Source: an uncultured Lachnospiraceae bacterium (GTDB lineage Bacteria > Bacillota > Clostridia > Lachnospirales > Lachnospiraceae). Taken from it: 47,845 bases of DNA. Below, in pieces: positions 24,839-34,635 of the stretch. Every line of letters starts with the position of its first letter. The stretch's first letter is position 1. The DNA is taken from NCBI GenBank assembly GCA_900314255.1, contig OMUP01000042.1, positions 1 to 47,845 of the forward strand. The letters run 5' to 3'. The notes under the pieces were generated by a model. That model worked only from the letters and a program-made list of their open reading frames with translations, did no database searches and was not told where the DNA came from. The position numbers were made by a program, and so were the translations under genes.

Positions 24839-26215
24839 TCATACTGCTTCGTTATTCTTTTCAATCTGCTTCATCCGGCGGGTGATTTTCGGCTGGCGGT
24901 ACAGATAGTAAGCAGCGACGAATGCTGAAATCAGCACCCAGCTGATCGGATAGCAGGATAAAACCTGGCGAAGCGTCCCGTCGGGCACGATCCATTTGAT
25001 CCAGACGATCCGGTATACGAATACACCCAGCAGATTTGCGACGGTTGATACCATCACATAATTTTCTGCGCGCAGCGTTGCGGACAGGATCTCCGAGACA
25101 GCGAAAATCCAGTAAAACGGCGCCATGTAGAGCGAAATCTGCACGCCCAGGCCGATGACTTCGTCATTGCTCGTGAATAAACGCAGCAGAAGAGGCGCCT
25201 CGAAGATGAAAAGTGCCCCCATCGCGATTCCCGCCGCGATCTCCATCACCAGCACCTCGCGCACCGCTTTGCGGACACGGTCCGGCAGCATCGCGCCGAA
25301 GTTCTGACCGACAAATGTCGTAACTGACACCGAGAATGCCTGATTGATCATCCACCACAGCGCGTCGATGCGGCCGTAGGCTGTCCAGGCGGCCATGGTC
25401 GAAACGCCCATGTGATTGATCGCGGTCTGCACGATCATGTTGGAGACCGAGAACATACTGCCGGCAATGGCCGTCGGAAGGCCTATTTTCAGGATTTTGC
25501 CGAGTGTGGCCGCGCGGATGTGAAGTTTCCGGAATGACAGTTTCATTCCGTTTGTCTTTTTCATCAGAGTCCATGTGACAATCGATGCAGATGACGCCTG
25601 GGAAATATCCGTGGCGATCGCCGCTCCCAGAACTCCCGCTTTCAGAACCACGACAAAGAAAAGATCCAGCACGATATTCATGCCGCAGCAGGCCATGAGG
25701 ATATACAGCGGCCGCTTTGAGTCGCCGATCGCGCGCAGAATGCCGGAGCCGATGTTGTAGATCAGCGTAAACACCAGTCCTGCCATCAGAACACGCACAT
25801 AGGCTGCAGAGGAGTCCATGAGGGTATCCGGCGTGTCAAGAAGCTGCAGAAACGGCCGGCAGAAAAGAACACCTGCCACGCTTAAAATCAGGCCTCCCGC
25901 CACGGCGGCTGTATATGCGGTGTGCAGGGCATCATCAAGAGATTTTGCATCTTCCGCACCGAAATACTGCGCAATAATGACTGTTGCTCCTGTCGCAAGC
26001 CCCATGAAGAAGCTGAAGACAAAGTTCAGAATCTGGCCGGAAGAACCGCCGACCGAAGCGAGCGCCTCCTCGCCGGCAAATTTGCCGACGACCGATGCAT
26101 CGACTGTGTTATAGAGCGTCTGAAAAAAAGCCCCCAGCAGAATCGGAAAGAAGAAAATCAGGATCTGCTTCCAGATCACGCCCGTAGTAATTTCGTTGGT
26201 TTTCTGATTGTTCAT
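24839..26215 (-). CDS. MATE family efflux transporter (downstream of trp operon)
   Basis: 458 aa from the ATG at 26215 with GGGGGAT upstream. Twelve membrane helices in two halves, starting WKQILIFFFPILLGAFFQTLYNTVDASVVGKF, the usual MATE N-terminus with its VD pair, and an internal repeat of the motif after residue 230. MATE proteins export drugs or metabolites using Na+ or H+. It is separated from trpG by a terminator, so it is probably an independent or read-through unit. Substrate unknown. Confidence 0.9.
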   Translation of the reverse strand: MNNQKTNEITTGVIWKQILIFFFPILLGAFFQTLYNTVDASVVGKFAGEEALASVGGSSGQILNFVFSFFMGLATGATVIIAQYFGAEDAKSLDDALHTAYTAAVAGGLILSVAGVLFCRPFLQLLDTPDTLMDSSAAYVRVLMAGLVFTLIYNIGSGILRAIGDSKRPLYILMACCGMNIVLDLFFVVVLKAGVLGAAIATDISQASSASIVTWTLMKKTNGMKLSFRKLHIRAATLGKILKIGLPTAIAGSMFSVSNMIVQTAINHMGVSTMAAWTAYGRIDALWWMINQAFSVSVTTFVGQNFGAMLPDRVRKAVREVLVMEIAAGIAMGALFIFEAPLLLRLFTSNDEVIGLGVQISLYMAPFYWIFAVSEILSATLRAENYVMVSTVANLLGVFVYRIVWIKWIVPDGTLRQVLSCYPISWVLISAFVAAYYLYRQPKITRRMKQIEKNNEAV

Positions 26216-26231
26216 GACATCCCCCGGCACG

Positions 26232-26263
26232 ACAAAAGGGCGCCTTTTCCAGAAAGGCGCCAA
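26232..26263 (-). terminator. Terminator at end of trp operon
   Basis: GGCGCCTTT and AAAGGCGCC, nine perfect pairs with a five-base loop, followed on the minus strand by CTTTTGTC. The T-run is modest, so some read-through into the MATE gene is possible. Confidence 0.65.
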
Positions 26264-26290
26264 CTGCTTCTGTAATCTATATTGAAGATT

Positions 26291-26863
26291 TCAGGCGGTA
26301 ATGTCAAGGAAATTTTTAAGCATCGCTTTTCCTTCCGGGGTCATGATCGACTCGGGATGAAACTGCAGACCGAATACCGGATACTGCCTGTGTGCGACGG
26401 CCATGATCTCGCCGTCGTCGGCTCTGGCCGTGATTTTGAGCACCTCCGGAAGGCTCTTTTCTTCAGCCGCCAGCGAGTGGTACCGGGCGACTTTCACCGT
26501 CTCCGGAAGGCCCTTGAAAACAGGACACGACAGATCCAGCTTCGTCTCGGACTGCTTGCCGTGCATCAGGTGCTTCGCGTACGTGATAACACCGCCGAAA
26601 GCCTCCACGATTGCCTGTTCGCCGAGGCACACGCCGAGGATCGGAATGTCTGCTGACAGGGTCTTCACAACGTCCTCGCACACGCCGGCATCGACAGGCC
26701 TCCCGGGACCCGGGGAAAGGATGATGCCGGAAGGGGAAAGATCGCGGATCTGTTCCACACTCATGGCGTCGTTGCGGATGACGCGGATGTCCGGGCACAT
26801 CTCCCCGATCATCTGATACAGGTTGTAGGAAAAGCTGTCATAGTTGTCAATCAGCAGAAGCAT
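26291..26863 (-). CDS. trpG: Anthranilate synthase component II (glutamine amidotransferase)
   Basis: 190 aa, class I amidotransferase. Begins MLLLIDNYDSFSYNLYQ, has the oxyanion motif LSPGPGRP, the catalytic Cys in GVCLGEQA and the His-Glu pair in FHPES. The residue after GVCLG is Glu where most relatives have His. It supplies ammonia from glutamine to TrpE; it may also serve aminodeoxychorismate synthase. It overlaps the trpE end by 17 bp, with a GGAGG site inside trpE. Confidence 0.93.
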   Translation of the reverse strand: MLLLIDNYDSFSYNLYQMIGEMCPDIRVIRNDAMSVEQIRDLSPSGIILSPGPGRPVDAGVCEDVVKTLSADIPILGVCLGEQAIVEAFGGVITYAKHLMHGKQSETKLDLSCPVFKGLPETVKVARYHSLAAEEKSLPEVLKITARADDGEIMAVAHRQYPVFGLQFHPESIMTPEGKAMLKNFLDITA

Positions 26864-28313
26864 TGCCGGCCTCCTTCAGCGCCGTCACGACCGCCCGCGC
26901 TTTGTTCATGCACTCATTCCACTCGTTTTCCGGAACGCTGTCCGCCACGATTCCGGCGCCGCTGCGGATGAAAACTTTCCCGTTTTTCTTGTACGCCAGC
27001 CGGATCGCGATGCAGGTGTCCGCATTGCCGGAGAAATCGATGTATCCGATGGCGCCGCCGTAGATGCCGCGCTTGTTGTTCTCCAGATCGTTGATGAGCT
27101 GGCAGGCGCGAAGCTTCGGTGCCCCGGAAAGAGTTCCGGCCGGCAGCACGGCATTGATCACGTCAAGCGGTCCGAATTCCGGACGGATCAGACCGCGCAC
27201 CGTCGAGCCGATGTGCATTACGTGAGAATACCGCTGGATCTCGTGATACCGCTCCACTTTGACAGACCCGAACTGACTGACTTTGCCGATGTCATTGCGT
27301 CCCAGATCCACCAGCATGTTGTGCTCAGCGAGTTCCTTCGGATCGGCGAGAAGCTCCTTTTCCAGTCTCTCGTCTTCTTCCTGTGTCTTGCCGCGCGGCC
27401 TCGTGCCCGCGAGCGGGAACGTGTGGAGCACGCCGTCTTCCAGTTTCACAAGCGTCTCCGGCGATGCGCCGGCCGTCTCCACATCGGTTCCTGAGAAATA
27501 AAACATGTACGGCGACGGATTCACCGTGCGCAGTACCCGGTATGTGTCGAGCAGGCTCCCGGAGAACTGCGCCTCCAGGCGGTTGGAGAGCACAATCTGA
27601 AAAATGTCGCCCTCGTGAATGTACCCCTTTGCCTTCTCGACCATCGCGCAGTACTCTTCCTTTGAAAAGAGCGGGCGGATATCGCTGAGCAGCTTTCCCG
27701 GTTCGTCGCTTCCTTCAGAGCCTTCCTTCAGAAGTCTCTCCATCTCGTCGATGGCTCTTGCGGCGCGGTTGTACTCTGTCTCCGCTTCGTTCAGACGGAC
27801 ATTGGCGATGAGGTAAATCTTCTGGCGGAAGTTGTCAAAGCAGATGACCTTGTCAAAGAGCATCAGATCCACATCATTGAAGTTTTCCGTGTCCCTGGCG
27901 TCAAGCCGCAGCGTCGGCTCCCCGTACTGCATATAATCATAGGAAAAGTACCCGACCAGGCCGCCGGTAAAAGGCGGCAGCCCCTTCACCTTGGGCGAAC
28001 GGTACTGCTCAAGGACCTTGCCGATGTATTCCGCCGGATTGCGCGTGTCAAATGAGAGCTCTCCGACCTGCATATGGCCGGCCCGGCAGGTGATCAGCAG
28101 CTTCGGATCGTAGCCCAGAAACGTGTAGCGCCCCCACTTTTCCTTGTGAAAGGCCGATTCCAGCAGATAGACATGACTGGATACGTGCTTTAATTTCCGC
28201 AGCGCCGTGATCGGCGTGATAAAATCCGAAAAGATTTCACGGCACACCGGCATACAGGTGTAGCCGCCCTGATCGCGGACCTTAAGAACCTCTTCCCGTG
28301 TCGGAGTAATCAT
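26847..28313 (-). CDS. trpE: Anthranilate synthase component I
   Basis: 488 aa, full length. The N-terminal region carries LLES in VYLLESAF, the motif that in TrpE forms part of the tryptophan feedback site. The chorismate-binding domain includes FYFSGT, GASPETLV, PLAGTRPRG, LVDLGRNDIG and the C-terminal YGGAIGYIDFSG with RSGAGIVADS. It converts chorismate to anthranilate with TrpG. It follows trpA by 27 bp, an unusual late place in a trp operon. Confidence 0.96.
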   Translation of the reverse strand: MITPTREEVLKVRDQGGYTCMPVCREIFSDFITPITALRKLKHVSSHVYLLESAFHKEKWGRYTFLGYDPKLLITCRAGHMQVGELSFDTRNPAEYIGKVLEQYRSPKVKGLPPFTGGLVGYFSYDYMQYGEPTLRLDARDTENFNDVDLMLFDKVICFDNFRQKIYLIANVRLNEAETEYNRAARAIDEMERLLKEGSEGSDEPGKLLSDIRPLFSKEEYCAMVEKAKGYIHEGDIFQIVLSNRLEAQFSGSLLDTYRVLRTVNPSPYMFYFSGTDVETAGASPETLVKLEDGVLHTFPLAGTRPRGKTQEEDERLEKELLADPKELAEHNMLVDLGRNDIGKVSQFGSVKVERYHEIQRYSHVMHIGSTVRGLIRPEFGPLDVINAVLPAGTLSGAPKLRACQLINDLENNKRGIYGGAIGYIDFSGNADTCIAIRLAYKKNGKVFIRSGAGIVADSVPENEWNECMNKARAVVTALKEAGNASAD

Positions 28314-28340
28314 GTTCTTTCCTCTCTTCCTTGCCGGTGC

Positions 28341-29120
28341 TCACTGTGCGTGCACCGCGTCCGCCATCGACTTCACATATTCCTTCACCGGACCGGCCGC
28401 ATCCTTTCCGTACTTTGCGATCAGCCGCACGATGGCAGACCCGACGATGGCGCCGTCGGAAACATTTGCCATGGTTCCCGCCTGCTGAGGCGTCGAGATG
28501 CCGAATCCTACGGCACACGGAATATCCGATGCCTGCCGCACGAGTTTCACCATCGCGCCGATGTCTGTCGTGATGGTGTCTCTTGTCCCGGTGACGCCAA
28601 GGGACGACACGAGGTACAGGAAGCCCTTTGCCTCTCTGGCGATCATGGCGATGCGCTGCTCGGAGGTCGGTGCAATCATGGAGATCAGTTCGAGGCCGTG
28701 CGCCGAGAAGGGAACATCAAATTCCTCTTTCTCCTCATACGGAACATCCGGCAGGATCACGCCCTGCACGCCGGCCGCTGCCGCCTGTTCGGCAAATTTT
28801 TCCGTTCCGTAGTGATAGATCACGTTCGCATAAGTCATGTAGACAAATGGCACCGTGATCCCGTCATCTCTGAGCTTCTTTGTCAGCGCGAACACCTTGT
28901 CCGTCGTGGTGCCGGCCGTCAGCGCCCGCAGATCGGCTTCCATGATCACCGGGCCCTCTGCTGTCGGATCCGAAAACGGAATGCCAAGCTCGATGAGATC
29001 CGCTCCGCCCTCCACAGCGGCGCGCACAACTGCCTCGGTTGTTGCCAGGTCGGGATCGCCCACCGTGATAAATGCGACAAATGCCTTTTTATTTTCAAAT
29101 GCGTCAGAAATCTTAATCAT
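28341..29120 (-). CDS. trpA: Tryptophan synthase alpha chain
   Basis: 259 aa from the ATG at 29120, overlapping the trpB end by eight bases. The catalytic Glu is present in [11 protein letters not shown] and the Tyr in [12 protein letters not shown]. The second acid, Asp60 in the E. coli enzyme (LADGP), is Glu here (TAEGP), a conservative change. It splits indole-3-glycerol phosphate and passes indole to the beta chain. Confidence 0.96.
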   Translation of the reverse strand: MIKISDAFENKKAFVAFITVGDPDLATTEAVVRAAVEGGADLIELGIPFSDPTAEGPVIMEADLRALTAGTTTDKVFALTKKLRDDGITVPFVYMTYANVIYHYGTEKFAEQAAAAGVQGVILPDVPYEEKEEFDVPFSAHGLELISMIAPTSEQRIAMIAREAKGFLYLVSSLGVTGTRDTITTDIGAMVKLVRQASDIPCAVGFGISTPQQAGTMANVSDGAIVGSAIVRLIAKYGKDAAGPVKEYVKSMADAVHAQ

Positions 29121-30933
29121 GGATGTCCTCCCCTCTGTAGCGGGCAATAGCCGCACAGTCCTTGTCGCCTCTTCCGGAAATCGTAACGATGATAATCTGA
29201 TCACGGCTCATGGTCGGTGCCAGTTTCATGGCATATGCGACGGCATGGGCACTCTCGATGGCCGGGATGATTCCCTCTTCTTTTGAGAGATACTCGAAGG
29301 CATTCACTGCCTCGTCGTCTGTGATCCCCACATACTGTGCCCGGCCGATGTCGTGCAGATATGCATGCTCCGGTCCGACACCCGGGTAGTCAAGGCCCGC
29401 CGAAATCGAATAAACCGGCGCGATCTGGCCGTATTTGTCCTGGCAGAAATAGGACTTCATCCCGTGGAAGATGCCGAGGCTTCCGGTATTGATGGTCGCC
29501 GCCGTCTTGTCGGTATCAATGCCTCTGCCGGCGGCTTCGCAGCCGATCAGCTGTACGCTCTTGTCCGGAATGAAATGATAGAAGGAACCGATGGCATTGG
29601 AGCCGCCGCCCACGCAGGCAATCACGGCGTCAGGCAGTCTTCCTTCCTTTTCAAGAATCTGCTGTCTGGCCTCTTTTGAAATCACGCTCTGGAAATCGCG
29701 CACGATCGTCGGGAACGGGTGCGGTCCCATGCAGGAGCCGAGGCAGTAATGCGTATCGGCGATCCGGCTGGTCCACTCCCGCATCGCCTGGGACACGGCA
29801 TCCTTGAGGGTGCCGGTTCCGGAATCCACTTCCTGCACGTCTGCCCCCAGAAGGCGCATCTTGTAGACGTTGAGCGCCTGCCGCTCCATGTCCACCTTGC
29901 CCATGAAGACGACGCACTCCATCCCCATAAGGGCGGCAACCGTTGCGGTCGCAACGCCGTGCTGTCCGGCTCCGGTCTCGGCGATGAGTCTCGTCTTGCC
30001 CATCTTTTTGGCCAGAAGCGCCTGTCCCAGACAGTTGTTGATCTTGTGGGCGCCGGTGTGGTTCAGGTCCTCGCGCTTCAGGTAAATCTTTGCGCCGCCT
30101 AAGTCCCGGCTGAGCTTCTCGGCGTAGTAAAGTCTGGAAGGCCGGCCCGCGTAGTTGTCGAGCAGATCCTTGAGCTCTGCGTTAAACTGCGGATCATCCT
30201 TGTAACAGTTGTATGCATCTTCCAGCTCAATAACTGCATTCATCAGCGTCTCCGGTATGTACTGTCCGCCGTGCACGCCGAATCTTCCTCTGGAATTTGT
30301 TGAATTCATATATCCTGCCTTTCCGGGCTGTCTTGCCGCCCTCACATACTGTATGATCTTTTCTTTGTCCTTGTGCCCGTCTGTCTCAAGCAGCGAGCTC
30401 GCATCCACTCCGGCTGCCCCGGTTTTGGATATGGCCTCCCGGACATTGTCCGGTCCGATGCCGCCGGCCAGAATGAATTCCCTCCGGATACCCTTAAGAT
30501 TTTCCCAGGCAAATGTTTCACCAGTGCCGCCGGCGCCGTTGTCCAGCAGAATCTTGTCGGCTGAGGAAGCTTCTGCCTTCCTCACGTCGTCTTCTGATGT
30601 GATTCTGAACGCTTTGATGATGGTCAGCCTTCCGCCTGATTTTTCCCGCAGCCTCCTGACAAATGCATCCGACTCCTGTCCGTGCAGCTGCACCGTGTCA
30701 ATCCCGGCTAACGCCGTTATCTTCAGGATGTTCTCAACTGTCTCATTCACAAAGACACCGACGGGTTTGACCGCAGACTCAAGCATTCTGCAAAGCTCTG
30801 CAGCTTCCTGCGGGCTTATGAAGCGTTTCCTTCCCGGTACGAAGATAAAGCCTGCGTAGTCGGGAAGAGCTGCATTGACCGCTTCAATATCTTCTCTTGT
30901 GCGCAGCCCGCACACCTTGACCTGTACGCTCAT
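29113..30933 (-). CDS. trpFB: TrpF-TrpB joined frame: phosphoribosylanthranilate isomerase and tryptophan synthase beta
   Basis: 606 aa in one uninterrupted frame. Residues 1-200 are a complete TrpF (KVCGL with the catalytic Cys, [13 protein letters not shown] with the catalytic Asp, and the end ASSLLETDG). After a linker of about seven residues, TrpB begins at [20 protein letters not shown] and runs to the end, with PLP lysine in [17 protein letters not shown] and [10 protein letters not shown]. The start ATG overlaps the trpC stop by ATGA. The TrpB part has its own ATG at 30309 with AGGCAGGA upstream, so a separate TrpB of 398 aa may also be made. Both domains look intact. Confidence 0.95.
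   Translation of the reverse strand: MSVQVKVCGLRTREDIEAVNAALPDYAGFIFVPGRKRFISPQEAAELCRMLESAVKPVGVFVNETVENILKITALAGIDTVQLHGQESDAFVRRLREKSGGRLTIIKAFRITSEDDVRKAEASSADKILLDNGAGGTGETFAWENLKGIRREFILAGGIGPDNVREAISKTGAAGVDASSLLETDGHKDKEKIIQYVRAARQPGKAGYMNSTNSRGRFGVHGGQYIPETLMNAVIELEDAYNCYKDDPQFNAELKDLLDNYAGRPSRLYYAEKLSRDLGGAKIYLKREDLNHTGAHKINNCLGQALLAKKMGKTRLIAETGAGQHGVATATVAALMGMECVVFMGKVDMERQALNVYKMRLLGADVQEVDSGTGTLKDAVSQAMREWTSRIADTHYCLGSCMGPHPFPTIVRDFQSVISKEARQQILEKEGRLPDAVIACVGGGSNAIGSFYHFIPDKSVQLIGCEAAGRGIDTDKTAATINTGSLGIFHGMKSYFCQDKYGQIAPVYSISAGLDYPGVGPEHAYLHDIGRAQYVGITDDEAVNAFEYLSKEEGIIPAIESAHAVAYAMKLAPTMSRDQIIIVTISGRGDKDCAAIARYRGEDIHD
30307..30324 (-). promoter_or_regulatory. Possible internal ribosome site and start codon for stand-alone TrpB
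   Basis: On the minus strand AGGCAGGA is followed five bases later by the ATG that begins the TrpB homology. It lies inside the joined trpF-trpB frame. The site is of moderate strength and looks like a normal trpB start that has lost the preceding trpF stop codon. Confidence 0.5.
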
Positions 30934-31730
30934 AGGCTGCCCCGCAGTGTCTTCAGTGCCAGGCATTTGTCAGAGGCACGCATGAGTGTCTCACCGATCA
31001 GAATGCCGTTCACGCCGCTCTCGCGCAGGACCTGTACGTCCGACGCAGTCCGGATCCCGCTCTCGGCCACGAACAGGGTTCCGGCCGGCGCGAAGGCGGC
31101 AAGACGTTCGCTGTTGTGGATGTCAACGGTAAAATCTTTCAGATTCCGGTTGTTCACACCGATCACCCTGGCTCCTGCCGCTGCGGCCCTCTTTACTTCT
31201 TCCTCATCATGCGCTTCGACCAGCGCCGACAGACCGAGCCTGTCACACAGGCGGATGCCTTCTTCCAGCTGTCTGTCACTTAAAATCGCACAGATGAGAA
31301 GCACACAGGCCGCTCCGAGAAGCTTCGCTTCATAGATCATGTACGAATCCACGGTGAAATCCTTGCGGATACAGGGAAGATGGATAGCACCGGCGATTTC
31401 CTGCAGATACCGGTCGTCTCCCAAAAACCATTTCGGTTCGGTGAGCACGGAGACAGCCGAAGCTCCTGCTTTTTCGTACTCCTTGGCGATTTCAACATAC
31501 GGGAAATCCGGAGCAATCAGTCCCTTTGAAGGACTCGCCTTCTTGCACTCGCAGATGAAGTGAATCGTGTCGCCTTCCGGCGTTTTCCCGGAAAGCGCCT
31601 TCTCAAACGGAAATCCCGTGTCGGGCGGCAGTGCAAGCGCCTTATCCCGGATGATTTCCTTCGGGATTTGCTTCTCTTTTTCTGCCACCCGCACTTTCGC
31701 ATATCCGGCGAGCTGGTCCAGAATGTTCAC
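30930..31730 (-). CDS. trpC: Indole-3-glycerol phosphate synthase
   Basis: 266 aa from a GTG start at 31730 with GGAGAACGAAGG upstream, the point where TrpC homology begins ([14 protein letters not shown]). TIM-barrel motifs are present: [11 protein letters not shown] with the catalytic Lys, [34 protein letters not shown] and the end VAESGI. It decarboxylates and cyclises CdRP to indole-3-glycerol phosphate. It follows trpD by 25 bp. Confidence 0.96.
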   Translation of the reverse strand: MNILDQLAGYAKVRVAEKEKQIPKEIIRDKALALPPDTGFPFEKALSGKTPEGDTIHFICECKKASPSKGLIAPDFPYVEIAKEYEKAGASAVSVLTEPKWFLGDDRYLQEIAGAIHLPCIRKDFTVDSYMIYEAKLLGAACVLLICAILSDRQLEEGIRLCDRLGLSALVEAHDEEEVKRAAAAGARVIGVNNRNLKDFTVDIHNSERLAAFAPAGTLFVAESGIRTASDVQVLRESGVNGILIGETLMRASDKCLALKTLRGSL

Positions 31731-31755
31731 GCCTTCGTTCTCCTTTCCCGGAAAG

Positions 31756-32778
31756 TTACTCGTTTGAAACCCGGATGACCTCATTAAGCGTCTTCTCTGC
31801 TCTTCCGGAATCAATGAGATCTGCCGCAAGTGCGATGCCGTCTGCCATGCTGTCTGCCTTTCCGGCAATGTAGAGGGCTGCGCCGGCGTTCATCAGAACG
31901 ATATTGCGCTTCGTGCCCTGCTGTTTCCCGGAAAGGATTTCCCGGGTGATCTGCGCATTTTCCTGCGGCGTTCCGCCGACGATTTCATCCTTTGTCCCGC
32001 GCGCAAGTCCGAAATCTTCCGGCTTGATCACAGATGTGCGGTAAAAACCGTCCCGGATCTCGCATACAGACGTCGGCGCGGACGCGGAGATTTCATCGAG
32101 CCTGTCCTGTCCGAATACGACAAATCCGCGCTTTACGCCAAGAGATGTAAGTACTTTTGCCACCGGCTCAACCAGATATTCATCGTACACACCCAGCAGG
32201 AACATCTCCGGCTTTGCGGGATTGGTGAGAGGTCCGAGAATATTGAACACCGTGCGGAAACCGAGTTCCTTGCGGATCGGTCCGACGTACTTCATCGCCG
32301 CGTGGTACAGCTGTGCGAACAGGAAGCAGAAGCCTGTCTTTTCCAGCATCTCAAGAGCCTTGGCCGGATCCTGGCGGATATTCACGCCGAGCGCTTCGAG
32401 GCAGTCCGCCGTGCCGGAAAGAGAAGAAGCAGCGCGGTTGCCGTGCTTGGCCACCTTGACGCCGGCCGACGCGATCACCATGGCCGCCGTCGTGGAGATG
32501 TTGAAGCTGTGCGCATTGTCGCCGCCCGTTCCTACAATTTCCAGCACTTCCATGCCCGGGTGCGGAACCGGCGTTGCCAGACTTCTCATGGCTTCGGCGC
32601 AGCCGGAGATCTCGTCGATTGTCTCGGCTCTCGTCGACTTCGTGGAAAGAGCTGCCAGAAATGCGGCATTCTGGGTCGGTGTAGTCTGACCATTCATGAT
32701 CTCAAGCATCGTCTGCTTTGCTTCTTCATACGTAAGATCCTCTTTGTTGACGATTTTGATGATGGCTTCCTTAATCAT
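31756..32778 (-). CDS. trpD: Anthranilate phosphoribosyltransferase
   Basis: 340 aa from the ATG at 32778, with GGAG/GAGGA upstream; the frame extends slightly further without a better site. Motifs are [14 protein letters not shown] for PRPP binding, [12 protein letters not shown], and [22 protein letters not shown]. It joins anthranilate to PRPP. First gene of the operon, directly behind the T-box leader. Confidence 0.96.
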   Translation of the reverse strand: MIKEAIIKIVNKEDLTYEEAKQTMLEIMNGQTTPTQNAAFLAALSTKSTRAETIDEISGCAEAMRSLATPVPHPGMEVLEIVGTGGDNAHSFNISTTAAMVIASAGVKVAKHGNRAASSLSGTADCLEALGVNIRQDPAKALEMLEKTGFCFLFAQLYHAAMKYVGPIRKELGFRTVFNILGPLTNPAKPEMFLLGVYDEYLVEPVAKVLTSLGVKRGFVVFGQDRLDEISASAPTSVCEIRDGFYRTSVIKPEDFGLARGTKDEIVGGTPQENAQITREILSGKQQGTKRNIVLMNAGAALYIAGKADSMADGIALAADLIDSGRAEKTLNEVIRVSNE

Positions 32779-32808
32779 TCCTCTTCGCTCCTTTGCTGAT
32801 GTGTGCAT

Positions 32809-33106
32809 AAAAAAAGCCGTCCCTGGTGAAAGCTTTAAAAACTTTCACCAGGGACGACTTGAAATTCAAATCGCGGTGCCACCCTGATTCCTGAAAACAA
32901 AATTTCCAGGCTCTCAACAGGATACAAACATATCCCTGACTCATAACGGGAGTCCTCCGTCATCCCATACTCACCCGGACGGGTTTTCCTGATGCCCTCA
33001 GCAGTCCATTTGCAGGTACGCGTTCCACCGGGTTCTCAGCCTCCCCGGCTCTCTGTAAGACCATTACCTGTTTAATCTCTGCTTCATCGGTTTGCTTTGT
33101 TAAATT
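32809..33106 (-). ncRNA. Tryptophan T-box riboswitch leader
   Basis: On the minus strand the leader holds the near-invariant T-box AGGGTGGCACCGCG (32885-32872), a Stem I with an AGAGAG-type motif, and a specifier candidate TGG at 33008-33006 in the context AAATGGAC, i.e. a tryptophan codon followed by a purine. A strong terminator hairpin follows: GTCCCTGGTGAAAG-type arms at 32819-32832 and 32842-32855 and a T-run at 32815-32809. Uncharged tRNA-Trp pairing with the specifier and T-box would stabilise the antiterminator and switch on trpD and all following genes. Confidence 0.93.
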
Positions 33107-33112
33107 TCCTGT

Positions 33113-33141
33113 ATTTTAACCACCCGACGCGCCGGTGTCAA
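33113..33141 (-). promoter_or_regulatory. trp operon promoter
   Basis: On the minus strand a perfect TTGACA (33141-33136), a 17-bp spacer and TAAAAT (33118-33113). Transcription would begin near 33106 and enter the T-box leader. The -35 box overlaps the stop codon of the upstream MATE gene. Confidence 0.85.
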
Positions 33142-34493
33142 GTATTTTTGCGCACACCGTCAAGAATTTTCGGGAAACGGCGCAGAAAGATCAGGAAACA
33201 GCACGTCGCAGCCGTCGCGTCCGCCACCGATTCCGCCAGATAGATGCCCGTCACGCCGAAAATTTTCGGCAGGATGAGGGCCAGCGGCACAAGCAGGAAA
33301 ACCTTGCGAAGCAGTGCGATGAAAAGGGAAATCTTCGGCTGATTCATCGACAGGAACATGCACTGGCACGACCTCTGCAGCCCGAAAATCAGAAAACCGC
33401 CCAGGAATACGACCGCGTATTTCTGCACCTGCGCAATAAGCTGTGCGTCGGACGTGAAAATCCTTGCAAATGCAGCCGGAAACAGAATAATGAGCAGCGT
33501 GATGATGAAGTTAAAGCTCGTCATCACTGTGAAGACGATTCGTTTTCCCTCTTTGATCCGCCCGATATTCCCTCTTCCGTAATTGTACGAGATCACCGGG
33601 CTCACGCCGGCGGTGAATCCCTGCAGCGGAGTGGATATGATCGTCATGCAGCTCTGCATGATCGTCAGCGTGCTGACATAGATGTCCCCGAACGCCGCCA
33701 GGCCTGAATTCATCACAAACCCGATCAGGCTTTCCGTTGAGCCCATGACAAAGGGCGATACACCAAGCGCCAGAATCCGTCTTATGACCGCTCCGTCCGG
33801 CTTCATCGTCTTTCGGTTCACTGCCAGCATCGCCCCCGGTGACAGAAGGACTTTCAGAATCCACAGCGAACTGACGCCCTGTGAGAGGACTGTTGCGATC
33901 GCGGCTCCTTTGACGCCCATCCCGAATGTGAAAATGAACAGCGGGTCCAGCGCGATATTGATGCAGGCCCCGATCAGAACCGAAACCATCGCCGCTTTCG
34001 GATGCCCTTCTGTCGTCAGAAACGGGTTCAGCCCGATCGTGATCATCACAAAGATCGTGCCCGTCATGTACCACGCAAGATAGCTGTGCGCGTACGGAAG
34101 TGTAACGTCAGACGCCCCGATCCGGCGCAGCATCGGATCCATGAACGCATAGACAGCAATCATCAGGATGGCACCAAAAATAAGCAGCAGCGTGATGCCA
34201 TTTCCCAGTATCTTTTCAGCCTGCTTTCTGTCTCCTTTTCCCAGTTCAATTGCCGTGAGCGGAGACGCGCCGCCTCCGGTGAACTGCGCAAAGGCGGCCA
34301 CGATCAGAATGATGGAATTGCAGACACCGACCCCCGCAAGTGCCTGCGTGCCGGCCTCCGGAATGTGTCCGATGAAGATCCGGTCCACAATGCCGTATAA
34401 AAGATTCACAAACTGCGCCGCGATCGTCGGCAGAGACATTCTGACAATCAGCGGCAGCATCTTTGCCGTCCCGAAATCAAGATCCTGTTTCAC
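33138..34493 (-). CDS. MATE family efflux transporter (upstream of trp operon)
   Basis: 451 aa from a GTG start with GGGGAG upstream. Twelve membrane helices; N-terminal IVRMSLPTIAAQFVNLLYGIVDRIFIGHI is the standard MATE opening, with GGGASPLTAIELGKGD in the first loop, as in the DinF/NorM-like Bacillota branch. It is not closely similar to the MATE gene at the other end of the trp operon. Promoter TTGTGA/TAATAG lies upstream. Export substrate unknown. Confidence 0.9.
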   Translation of the reverse strand: MKQDLDFGTAKMLPLIVRMSLPTIAAQFVNLLYGIVDRIFIGHIPEAGTQALAGVGVCNSIILIVAAFAQFTGGGASPLTAIELGKGDRKQAEKILGNGITLLLIFGAILMIAVYAFMDPMLRRIGASDVTLPYAHSYLAWYMTGTIFVMITIGLNPFLTTEGHPKAAMVSVLIGACINIALDPLFIFTFGMGVKGAAIATVLSQGVSSLWILKVLLSPGAMLAVNRKTMKPDGAVIRRILALGVSPFVMGSTESLIGFVMNSGLAAFGDIYVSTLTIMQSCMTIISTPLQGFTAGVSPVISYNYGRGNIGRIKEGKRIVFTVMTSFNFIITLLIILFPAAFARIFTSDAQLIAQVQKYAVVFLGGFLIFGLQRSCQCMFLSMNQPKISLFIALLRKVFLLVPLALILPKIFGVTGIYLAESVADATAATCCFLIFLRRFPKILDGVRKNT

Positions 34494-34526
34494 ATAAACT
34501 CCCCGGGCTTAAGCCCCGTATATTTT

Positions 34527-34555
34527 CTATTATTACTTTACCACATTCTTCACAA
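34527..34555 (-). promoter_or_regulatory. Promoter of the upstream MATE gene
   Basis: On the minus strand TTGTGA (34555-34550), 17-bp spacer, TAATAG (34532-34527). Between it and the start lies a short GGGGCTTAAGCCC palindrome close to the ribosome site. Confidence 0.5.
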
Positions 34556-34565
34556 AAAGATAATT

Positions 34566-34593
34566 TTGCCGCGCAGACGCGCAATGGTATACT
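34566..34593 (+). promoter_or_regulatory. Promoter of the MacB-like ABC gene
   Basis: TTGCCG, 16-bp spacer, TATACT, followed by AGGAG ahead of the ATG at 34636. Confidence 0.55.
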
Positions 34594-34635
34594 AAGCGGT
34601 ACGGATTATGAGGATTCACAGGAGACTTTTCACTT

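Noticed and set aside
34503..34517. GGGGCTTAAGCCC palindrome in the leader of the upstream MATE gene, considered as an operator
   Set aside because: Too short and single-copy to assign; no regulator gene nearby. Left as a note in the promoter entry.
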